64,000 nucleotides of DNA, from NCBI GenBank assembly GCA_019095985.1, contig CM032665.1:40213761-40277760 (forward strand). The letters are read 5' to 3'. The notes beneath the pieces were generated by a model. It was given only the letters and a program-made list of their open reading frames with translations. It had not been told where the DNA came from and did not search any database. This DNA is from Streblospio benedicti. Its lineage: Eukaryota; Annelida; Polychaeta; Spionida; Spionidae. This document shows positions 54,343-64,000 of this stretch, one piece after another. Within the stretch, counting starts at the first letter, position 1. Every line of letters begins with the position of its first letter. A program made the position numbers and the translations under genes.

Positions 54343-57039
54343 ATCATAGCTCTACATAAATGCATAATAGTTTTAAAGTGAAGGTTGGAGCAAGTCAAAA
54401 TTTAATTTGTTTGGAAGCTTTCGAGATTAACAATTAAAATTATAATCATAATCTTTTTAAAGCAGACTATATCCTGAATGCATCTTGTGATTCTTCATGT
54501 TTTCTATCACATTTATTCATATATATATATTGTGGACATGTATGTTTCCCAATACTTGCGAATCTGCTTGCTGGAGAGATGTGAGAGAGAAGGTTAGAGA
54601 TGCACACTATATTCAGCAACAATTTGAATCATTTCCTTCTCGCTGTCTCTAAACAGCTTTCAGGAGCCCCCCAAATAATAGACGGCGGTGTCCCGGGTGA
54701 TTTCCGCCGTAGCTCTTGCCACCTGCACCTGCCGTGTTGTGGTGCACCGGCCACTGCTCACCGGAATCAATGTCGGGCACAACATCTGCATACGCACAAT
54801 ATACCCTGACCATAAATCAAGGTCCACACTATACACACTCTTTATTGTGTGGTAAACCCTCTCATTCAAGTTGTTTGGTGTTTTAATTTTAGTTATCTAA
54901 AGCAGGCTCGAGAGCTTGAAGATGGTTAATAAATTCTAAATTCTATATGAAAACTATAAAAATTACAGCTATATTAAGTAAAACAAAATGACTCTGGAAG
55001 GAGAACTAGTGATGTAAGACAACTGAATTGGAATTTTGATAGTTATGATTTGCTATCTTAGCTTGTTTATAGAAATGGTTTGTTGAAAAAAAAATTGTTA
55101 AATTGAAATATCCTTGAAATTTCTTCACATAATCATATAACTTAAAGCAATCCTAAGTTCCTCATGGCAGTGACATCAAGTATTACCGGTAGTAGTGATT
55201 CAATTCCAAACACAATGATCGCACCCAAGTCCGCAAACTTGACATTGTCGACATCACAAATGGTCACTTAACATTGTGCATAAAAGTAGCATTATTAGAA
55301 GACCAATGAGTGACCAATCGTATAACAACATGAGACCAATGAGCCAAGAAATAGAATCAGCAGCGCTTTATCTGGCCAATTTCCCCCTTTCTGAGCGCCT
55401 AAATAGGTTACTCTTTTCAAGTGCATGACAGTTTGCCTGCAAATGCCACTTTTGCTATCTCATAAATTGGATGATTTTGGTCAAAGGCACCGCGAGGGTT
55501 GGACACCCGGGATTGTACAACAGGCGGTTTGGTTTGTCACTTCTAGGTCTGTATGAAATGATCATCTCCTCTGTGTAACTACGATGTTTAATATGTTAAA
55601 TGGATCTACACAAAAAACATATTGTGACCTTGGAAAGCAGATCTGCTGTGTTATCATAACCTGTGTTAACATGCAAAAGCTCATCTCATGTGAAGGCCCA
55701 CCCAAAATTTAGCCATGACAAAAAATCTGACCTATAGAAATTCCAATGTATATACACATGTTAAAGCTCGTCCTCTAAAGTGATATTTTTCAACCTAAAA
55801 GCCCATGAGCATTTTTATGGTATACACCGGGGTACTTATAAGTAGGAGATAAGTATATACTTACACAATTTAAGCATTGTTCTAAGGTGCTAATGGTAAT
55901 GGCCATACCTGGAGGCATCATTTGTCTATTATAGAAGCAAAATGAGAAACACTAGCAGATAATCGCCTTGACCTTTGACCCTTTCATCCTCACTTTGCTT
56001 TGCACTCCTGCCATCAAAGATAAGGAAGCTCTTTTGTTGCTAATAACCCACTACGAGTAAAAACAGTTACGTTGCAAACATGTTGCTCTTAAAAAGATAT
56101 TCTGCTGCTTGTAGTGGCTCTCGGAAATATCACCACGCTTTGACCTTTAAAAGTGAATTAGTATTTGCATACGAGATAACTAAAACCTATAGACAACAAC
56201 CTGAGCCGAAAATAGTGTAACAGGAACACACTTCAAATTAATTCTTGACGATGTGAGTTGTTGTGTTACAACTCTTGAGCGGTCAGAATGTTACGTGCGT
56301 TGCAATTGGTGAATAAATCGTGTAATAAATATTACTGACAATATATGGAAATGTTTTGGTTGAAATACCCGAATGGCACAGTTTAACATTTAAGACACAA
56401 GTCTCTATGGATAACAGGAAAGTGCTTGATAGAGACAATATTCCAGATAACCAACTAATGTAACTTCATAATATGGTTGAAGACAAATTAAACAAATTTA
56501 AAGATAACAGAAAATTTGAGATAGCCAATATCAAGATAATGAGGTTTTCACTGTAACCTGCTAACCATACTTATTGAAAAGAACAATTTTTTGTTATGAC
56601 ATTACTTATTTAACTTTCGTGCCCAGGACTCGAATGATCATCATATCACATAAAAGTTTCATTAGAATAGCGCTCTAGATTTTTAGAGGTCACATTTCTC
56701 ATAAAAAGATGGGTGTTCAATTAACATGCACAAAATGGTGACAAGCCTATGAACATAACACTGTGAGGGGATCCCATGGCAGCGTCTTATATGAGACAAT
56801 GTGAGTTTTATGGCTGATGAGACAATGTCCAATTATATCAGTTGCGTGGTTGAACTTTGTGAAAGATGGCTAAAGGGGTGGTCATAGTCAGAAAATGTCA
56901 AATGAGGGGTTTACTGCCGGGTCCAGTAACATATGCATATTGCATGAACGAGGGTTTTTAAACATTTTAGCTGTTGACATGGGAGGAAATACATGGCTTG
57001 CTTTGTGGGTGTGTTTACAGGAAGGTGGGGGGATATAAG
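54343..57039 (+). other. Long intron block
   Basis: 54650-54800 is a GC-rich island (GACGGCGGTGTCCCGGGTGA) behind a pyrimidine-rich tract with CAG. A frame opens from 54668 but no good donor closes it, so I do not call an exon. The rest is AT-rich without repeats. Confidence 0.4.
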
Positions 57040-57052
57040 TAGTCAAGAAATT

Positions 57053-57240
57053 CCACATCCTTAATTTTTGGGGTCTTATTTCCCACATCCTTTGATTTTT
57101 TGCCCTTTTTCCCACATCCCACAAATTTTAAGGCTTTTCCCCACATCCCACTTCCTTGACATTCCACATCCCTGGTTTTTTGCCTTTCCCCCCACATTTC
57201 TCTTTTATTTGGCCTTTTTCCCCACATCCAACTTCCTTAT
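57053..57240. repeat. 29-bp tandem repeat, CCCACATCC type
   Basis: CACATCC or CACATTT at 57054, 57084, 57113, 57142, 57164, 57193 and 57222, separated by T-rich TTTTTTGCCCTTTTTC-like spacers; one unit is shortened to 22 bp. Confidence 0.9.
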
Positions 57241-57430
57241 AAACCCGCTCCACATGAACTTGCAGGAAATAAATACATACTTCAAGTTAATTAGTTATCC
57301 AAAATGTTCTGTTACCATGTATAATCTAACGTTACATGAAAGTAAAAAGGGTTATTTGCTTGCGTAATCCACAGATTTGAATAATCGTAGTTCAAGATAA
57401 TAAACAGAAGACAAAAGAATGCACCACAAA

Positions 57431-57601
57431 TACAGTGGAACCTCCGATTAACCTCACCTCACCTCTACAATTAGACATTCTTGCGTATCTCAAACGTTCA
57501 TAAGTACATTAACTTAAACTCACATAAAGTGACCACCTCTCTAAATGAGACCATTTGAATTCTGACTTCCCAGGTGGTCCTAACAGAGAGGTTCTACTCT
57601 A
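57431..57601. mobile_element. pogo-like MITE (copy 19)
   Basis: TACAGTGGAACCTCCGATTA to GAGAGGTTCTACTCTA, 171 bp; interior diverged. Confidence 0.8.
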
Positions 57602-58244
57602 GTACTAATGCAACTAACAATGGTGTCTCCTGAAGAAGCCGCAAGTTGCTCCAGCAAATCATTGAGTTTCAAGATATTTCAAATCCTCAGATGTACATGT
57701 ACTACAATGTAGCTCATATAGTGGTGTTTTTCAAATTACAGACCTCAGGTGGAGACAGTTTGTGCTGAAGTTTGATGTTAAGTTGCATGTCAGGGGATGT
57801 GACCCTGCACATAAACTTCATTACGCCTGTATCGCTGCTGTCTTTGAAATTATCATACAAATGGCGTGCTGCGAGGCCACGGAATACCTCTATCATAGAG
57901 AGTTAGAGACGCCATGATGAGCTGGTCGCCTACACTCGCAATAATCTGCTGTCTTGCTAGCTCAACAATTGCATTGGCCCTAGCATCGTCAGATGGGGGT
58001 TTGGGCTATATATATCTTACAAACACCATTCTTATTAGACTTATGATGTAAGGTTTAAGGGTAGCCATTCAAGCAACTACTTCCTTGTGTCACTTTGCCG
58101 AAAGTGCTGAAAGTCCATGTGAACATTTTTGTTTTTCATCCTATGCTATAATCATAGGAGTGGTATGATTTCCAACCTTAAGTTGTCAAAAAATCCTAGC
58201 CTTCAGCCCGGCAGTTAGATGCTTAAAGTCCTAGGCCACCCACT
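57602..58244 (+). other. Intron DNA
   Basis: Nothing recognised. Confidence 0.45.
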
Positions 58245-58572
58245 GGCAGATCCAGGTTTTTGGAAAAGGGGAGTGGTCACAACCAGTGAATTGCAGAGGT
58301 TTTGTTTTCGCACATGTCAAACATATGAAAACACTCAAGAGAATCGCATTTCTATAGGTTTTTATGGCACTTAGCCTTGTAAGCCTGAAGCAGGTGGAAT
58401 GACCACCCGAAACGTTGCTTTCAGACGATGAAAGAGGCATCTGGGTAGGTTCTTTACCTTCTTATGTGATGAATCCCAATTCTAAAAATTACGCTTCACA
58501 AATTTTCATGTTTGCAAATGAAAGTGGGAGGGGCAATATGTGCCCTCTGCTCCCCCATCCTCCGGATCTGCC
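58245..58572. mobile_element. GGCAGATCCAGG-family element with internal foldback motif
   Basis: GGCAGATCCAGGTTTTTGGA at the left and CCTCCGGATCTGCC at the right. The interior 58370-58490 is not the usual body. It carries AAGCCTGAAGCAGGTGGAAT, CCACCCGAAACGTTGC and GGCATCTGGGTAGGTT, the family seen at 5426-5565. Confidence 0.7.
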
Positions 58573-58894
58573 ACCTCTGGTGTAGACTATATGAGGCACC
58601 CAGCATGTGTGAGAGCAGCGGTAATCATGGGTAGATGACATGCATATTTATAAGCATTAATGAATGCTAATAAGGACCCTGATTGGCATCCGAGATGGTC
58701 AAGACTGAAGCAGGCAATGGTTAATTACGCCCATTTGTTTTAATGCATACTACACTTGCTTATGAATATTAATGTGTTACAGGGATTAATTAAGCATGAC
58801 AACCATTGTTATTAGGTTATTAGGTTGGAGTAAAATTTCATCAATTCAATATTTGCTGCCAGAAAGAAATCGAAATGTGAACAATGCATAAGTG
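58573..58894 (+). other. Repeat-free AT-core block
   Basis: 58625-58810 holds clustered homeodomain/POU/Sox-like words (GCATTAATGAATGCTAATAA, GGTTAATTACGCCC, GATTAATTAAGCATG, CCATTGTTATTAG). A good enhancer candidate; not provable from one sequence. Confidence 0.35.
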
Positions 58895-58967
58895 ATAGTA
58901 GAACCTCTCTATGAAGACAACTCAGTACCTGGCCTCAAGTGGTCTCATTTGAGGTTCTAGTGCAGTA
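58895..58967. mobile_element. pogo-like MITE, 73-bp remnant (copy 20)
   Basis: TAGTAGAACCTCTCTATGAA and GAGGTTCTAGTGCAGTA joined with most of the interior missing. Confidence 0.8.
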
Positions 58968-61204
58968 AAACATTTTGTTCCACACAAAAATGATAACTAC
59001 AGGACATGTTTTATACTATTGCAGTTAACTTTATTGTAGAGACAAGTTTTACATGGGCTAATCGTGTATAATTTTGTGTCTCCAAAACAAAGCTATTCAA
59101 TCATATTTAGTCAAACCTTAGCTACAACTTACCACGGCTGTGGGTTGACAAGTACCGTAATAAGGCATACATATGCAGTTGGCAAGCGTATCAGCATGCT
59201 ACAATCATGCAGCTATAAAATGATGAGTGCAGTTGTGGCACAGCTTTTGTATCATTTCCTCCACTTACCGAGCTAATGGGGTAAAATAATAGACGAGGAA
59301 GCGAGATGAACCACCGGCGATGGCGAAGTGAGGCAGACACAGTGGACTTGTGTGAGGCTCAACACAGCGGAAAATTGCAAAGTGCCCGAAAAAACAATAG
59401 ATTTCTGCTGTTCAAGCTCAGGAAAGACGACGCTAATATTACGAGGCAATCGTAGCAAAGATATCATCAATGGCAGAGAGATTTATGCTACAATCGATTG
59501 AGAAATGAAATCACACGCCGCTGCTGGAGAAATGTTGCAGTAAGTGTGTAAGAATGGCTACAGAGTAATTGCACCGACAGTTATTTTTGATGGATGGGCC
59601 AATAGTAAAAGCCGGTAGTTCTACTGCAGGAAGTAGGGCAAGCACCTGCAGACTAGCATCTAGTGGTTACGTCTCAGGATTAAATCCCTTAATTCTGCTG
59701 TACAAGTATTATCTATGTGTGAAAAATGAAGTCAGGCCTTGAAAGGTATACAGTAAATCCTTATTATCGTGATATTGCGTATTTCTATTTTCATGTTTAT
59801 CTCAATGTTTTTGTGAATTCTTCTCAACTCCAGTATGAACAGATATCAGTTACTTATTTTGAATATTGGCTATTTAGATTATTTCTGTACTAACAGATTC
59901 TAGATAACTAGTTTTTACTGTAATTGTTATCGATACAAAAGGTAGTGCAGTAAAATTAGTGTTCGGACAATTACGTTGAGCGAGGCACCGAAAAGTTCCA
60001 GCAGAGAACTTGGTGCCAATCCCGAGGTGCCAATACAACCTAGTATGAAACAGATTACATATTTCTCAATGACCAACCTGGTGTACATTGGTAGCAAGTT
60101 AAAGAACGTTGTTTTCTACATTTCACATCCCCTCCATTAGAAAAGCGGGCAGCTACTGCGATGTGATCAGTAAATGGATTGGGCAGTTTTAGCTGCCGTG
60201 GCTATAGCCCCAAATAGCCTCAAGTGGCCACTACAAGCCTCTCCTGCGCATTACCATGTATTATGTGGCCAGTAATAGCGGATCATAGCACAGTCCACAC
60301 AACTACAAGATGGACCAGGCTTGATTAATTATCCCAGACATATTGATTGATCTTACTGTACACTCTTGTTTATTTTGTATGTGAAGAACACCTGATTTGT
60401 TACATTGAATAATACTTATTGGAGATTCGTATTGTTGATTTTTTACTGATTGTTTTCACGTGGGTATATATTATTAGACGTTATTACGCTATAGACTTCT
60501 GAGCGCATGTCTAATGTCATAATTATTTCTAATGATCAAGTAATATTTAATTGTGGAGACATCATTTTGAAGGCAACAGAATTCATCTTATAATAGATTC
60601 AGAATCTTTGCTTCACCATACCATGTTCCATTTGGTTTGAGTTGATAAAGTGTAACGTATTTTGTAACTTACAAAAATACGGTTAACAAAAATAACAGAT
60701 TAAAATACAATGTATACTGGTTTCAACCTATAAGGTACTTTCAACATGGTTCTTGTTTGATAATAAATCCCACCTGGTACCTTTAGCCTCCACTAACTTT
60801 ACTCATTTGATTCAAAATCAATTGAAGTTTGGGAAACTAGTAAATTCAACTAAAAATTCAGATTATAATTAATATAGTCCAATTAGTCCTGAAATAGTGT
60901 TATGAAACAATCCAATTTCATTATAGGTACATTCCTATGTGGCTGTAGCAGTATGATTAATTTTGATAATTTGATTCAAATTCCCCTCCTCTTTTTTTTA
61001 TATGGTGGCCTTTTTTTAAACGCCTCTCAAGGTTTCATTGTGTAATTTACACAAAAGAACAATTGTCTTCATAAAACTTATTCACATCATTATAATCAGT
61101 AGTAAATTAATTACTCCCAACCTAGATACCACTCCTTTGAATATTTTATTACCAGATGCATCTAGATCATTCTCTTTAAAGTGATCTTTGAATAGTTTTT
61201 AAAG
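58968..61204 (+). other. Long intron block
   Basis: 59250-59640 and 60160-60350 are repeat-free and GC-richer than their flanks (CTTGATTAATTATCCCAGAC at 60320). No exon recognised. The remainder is AT-rich. Confidence 0.4.
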
Positions 61205-61379
61205 GCACCTTGAGTTTAGACCACCTCTATAAAGAGACCCCTTTCATAATAAGACCATTTCTCATAGTCCCAAACCCTCATACAGATATGAATATGAACC
61301 TCCATAAAGAGACAACTTCTCCATTGAGAACACTTGAGACTAGCCCTTATGTCATCTTAATAGCGAGGTTCTACTGTGG
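61205..61379. mobile_element. pogo-like MITE, left tip degraded (copy 21)
   Basis: TAGACCACCTCTATAAAGAG, AATAAGACCATTTCTCATAG and GCGAGGTTCTACTGTG. Confidence 0.8.
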
Positions 61380-62866
61380 ATATTTAGTTCATTCAGTCGT
61401 GTGGAGTGTGTTAATTGATAATTTTATAATTGTAACTGTTTTTATCTTGTTTATGTGCACCAAAGCTTTCAATCTGGTCCATAAAACAGCAGCCTATTTT
61501 TGTGTAGATACATTGCTGCATTGATTTGGGTGTGATGTATTCCTGGTCTCACAGGGCTAGGTTTTATACAACAAAGCCCCCCATGCAGTGATGGTAATTT
61601 GCAAGTGAAGAAGACTTCATATTAGCCACAATTTAGTCCTACCCTCTGACACTACAGTGATTGTTTTATAGGCAAATCATTCAGTGGTGAATAGCTGGGT
61701 GGTTGGTGAAAGCTGGCAGCCTGAAATACTGAACAGGTCGCAATTCAAAATATACGGGGGGCCACTTGCCAATGCCATAAAATACAGTTTAAATTACTGG
61801 TCACAGGTGGTTTAATATTTCAATGGTGTATGCCTCTGTGTATGGCAAACCTATTACAACAGACCTTGTGCCTGTACATACTGTGTATCAAAGCTCAGGG
61901 CTGAGACCTTGGGTTGTGAAGTGAGTGGGATGAAAATGTTTGAACATGTATGAATTGGTTAGCTCTCGCGATGATAGTATCTATGAAGTGCATATCATGA
62001 GTGAAAGTAATTACAGTTCTCCCTGCCAAGCTTACTTTTACCAGCAATGATTGCATGGCTTTCTAGAAGGGGGTATTTTTCCTGTCTAGTTTCATGCTGA
62101 CAGGGTCCTGGTTAAGTTGAACACATCTGTCCATTTTGACAAGAGGGGCCCCTCTTCTGGACAACTCTGGATTTGCCACTATTATTACAAGCTGAAACGT
62201 ATCCAGAAATCTTTGTGAACGATTGGAAAGTGAAATCATCATATGATGATATCTCTATCATATTCATCAATCATTGGTACAATGCATTTCAGTGGGAACA
62301 ACATATGTTTGAAAAACATCACCAGATGTGATACTATGGTTACAAAACTACGCTATTGTTGACAATATAAAGGACTTCAGTGAAAAGAATGTTTCTAATG
62401 AATTATTAGTGCAGTTTCTTGAGTAGACTTCAATCGCACTGTGTAATGTGAGTTTGTCCACAGCACAGCTGGGGCGTAAATATTTCATCAGCACTAACGT
62501 TTTGGCCGGTACAAAGTGTATAGAGAAACAGACTCTGTCTTTGGTCTGATGAGCATGAGTGACTCTGGCAGTCCTATGGGTGCAGGCGATGTCCTTCCTC
62601 AACTAAACTATATCTCGAATGTTGATCACTCAATGTTATGCATTACTCAAGTGAATCACCCCTTTCGTTTCATGTTACTTTACATTATTAATCATTCTGA
62701 TGACTCAAAATTTTCGGACAACTCAAATTTTTTAATTCATTCTCTTCATGTATTGGATAAGAGCCTGACGTGTAACAATCATGTACACCTAATTGTCAAA
62801 TATTAAAATGGTGCAACAGTGTGTTTAAATGACTTTTTGGTCACTCACATTATGTCAGTCTTCAAG
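61380..62866 (+). other. Intron DNA
   Basis: 62105-62180 has weak similarity to GGCAGATCCAGG-type ends. 62470-62500 reads, on the minus strand, CCAAAACGTTAGTGCTGATG. Nothing firm. Confidence 0.4.
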
Positions 62867-63087
62867 TACAGTAGACTCTACAATTAAGACCCCCTGTAGA
62901 CAAAGACCACATTTATGATAAGACCAATTGCCATGATCCCCAAACCTTTATAAAGAGACCATTATAAACATCCATTAATAGACCACCTCACGTTTGAGAA
63001 TTAAAAATATAGAATTAAAGAATTAAAGAATTAAGAATTAAAGAATTAAATACCTAAAGGTAGCCTTAATATAGAGGTTTTACTGTA
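62867..63087. mobile_element. pogo-like MITE with AT insertion (copy 22)
   Basis: TACAGTAGACTCTACAATTA to GAGGTTTTACTGTA, 221 bp, enlarged by the AGAATTAA array inside. Confidence 0.85.
62998..63046. repeat. AGAATTAA-type short tandem array
   Basis: GAATTAAA or GAATTAA units, about six, inside pogo-like copy 22. Confidence 0.9.
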
Positions 63088-64000
63088 GAACAAAATAGTT
63101 CACTTCCAATAACTTGCTCATGCGTACGATAGAGTCTTTTGTGCAATAGCATCATAAACCATTGTTGATAAGGTATTAGGCTGAGATCCGGGGCTGGGAT
63201 CCGGGGCTCTCTCAGGGATGCTTCATCACCTCATTTGAAGGTCACCATGGCAAATGTGTTCTGGATCCTTTTCTTACTTAACATGAAGCAATATTTGAGG
63301 ATAAAAAGATTATCCAGCTTCAGCCAGCCATTGCCATAACCAGATTATAATGGCAATAGTTTTAGAGCTTGAAAAAGATCATTAGAAGGTAATATAAGTT
63401 CTATTGGTGAGTTGGCTTATTGGTATATTGGTTTTTGGTCGTTTTACTTGAAATGTTCAAAAGGAAGTCTACATCTCATAGAAATATACACAGATCAAGT
63501 GAAACAGAAACAGTGTGTGATATACTCAACCTTTAATTCAGGTTAGTGTGTAGCATACTATTGTGATGTCAGGAAGTGGATAAATCTGTACAGTCACTCT
63601 GACCAGAGGATGGAAATGAGAATAAGGGTTCTGTAATTGGCTCTAATCAAAAGACGATATTAGTCGGATTCTTTATTCATGGTCAATTGCAAAGCGAAAT
63701 TGCCGCCACTATGGAGAGATTCATAAAAGCGACCAATTACCCTCGGCACTGTGTGTGTGTGGCCACAATAGGCCATTTGCATGATGTCCCTCGATCACAA
63801 TGTACAGCTGCAGCCGGGTAACAACAACAGCAATGCTAATGTCAAATACATGTATTTGTACAGTTCAACATCTTAAAATAGAATTATCACAGACAATGTA
63901 TATTGTGGTTCCCCTCATGTTAAGGCTCACCGCCTCAAACTTTAGACCATATCTATATCTAGACCATTGAAAATTGAAAATTTAATGTAAAAATGCACAT
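63088..64000 (+). other. Intron DNA to window end
   Basis: 63640-63850 is repeat-free with CCATTTGCATGATG (octamer-like), GTACAGCTGCAGC (E-box) and GCAATGCTAATG; an enhancer candidate. Otherwise nothing recognised. Confidence 0.35.

Noticed and set aside
54660-54780. Minus-strand RDTAVYYL resembling the Ig V-domain DTAVYYC motif
   Set aside because: Only one short match, Cys is replaced by Leu, and no other Ig residues are seen around it.
57015-57227. Minus-strand frame with repeated DVG/MWG motifs
   Set aside because: A reading of the 29-bp tandem repeat, not a gene.

Overview
The window is eukaryotic DNA, probably from a marine invertebrate animal. Coding exons are short and GC-rich, they sit in AT-rich sequence, introns have GT/AG borders, and short dispersed repeats are dense (tRNA-derived SINEs, several MITE families, one LINE fragment). 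I cannot name the species from sequence alone. There are no bacterial-style operons, rRNA genes or CRISPR arrays.

Two host genes can be supported. On the minus strand at the left edge lie the first seven coding exons (6221 down to 41) of a SLC30 zinc transporter of the ZnT2/3/8 type. All six introns join in frame, giving 348 residues up to transmembrane segment 5, and both zinc-site HxxxD motifs are present. The 3' end lies outside the window. On the plus strand near 47.3 kb is the first coding exon of an unidentified secreted or membrane protein: a signal peptide ending at a perfect GTAAGT donor, behind a GC-rich TATA-containing promoter region. No convincing second exon is seen in the remaining 16.6 kb, so its first intron is probably very long. 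That intron and the upstream DNA contain several repeat-free blocks that look like cis-regulatory sequence.

The 40 kb between the two genes is mostly intergenic or intronic DNA with mobile-element debris. The commonest family is a pogo/Tc1-like MITE with TA-CAGTAGAACCTC ends and internal AGACCACC/GGTGGTCT modules; I count 22 copies. Others are a Harbinger-like MITE with TAA/TTA flanks, a hAT-like composite MITE, a family with GGCAGATCCAGG ends, a dispersed element built on a ~43-bp tandem unit, a ~330-bp tRNA-derived SINE (7 copies), a second SINE (2 copies), a CR1-like LINE fragment at 23.4-24.1 kb, and several single long inverted repeats. Tandem arrays include a (CAA)n tract at 8.9 kb, a 30-bp array at 30.0 kb and a 29-bp array at 57.1 kb.

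The most unusual points are an array of repeated splice-donor-like units directly downstream of zinc-transporter exon 3, a decayed in-phase copy of the start of exon 5 inside the preceding intron, a perfect 37-bp hairpin at 31.0 kb, an inverted-module pair at 2.75-3.19 kb, and hammerhead-like cores inside inverted repeats. I did not find a clearly new biological system; the repeat architecture is the main interest.
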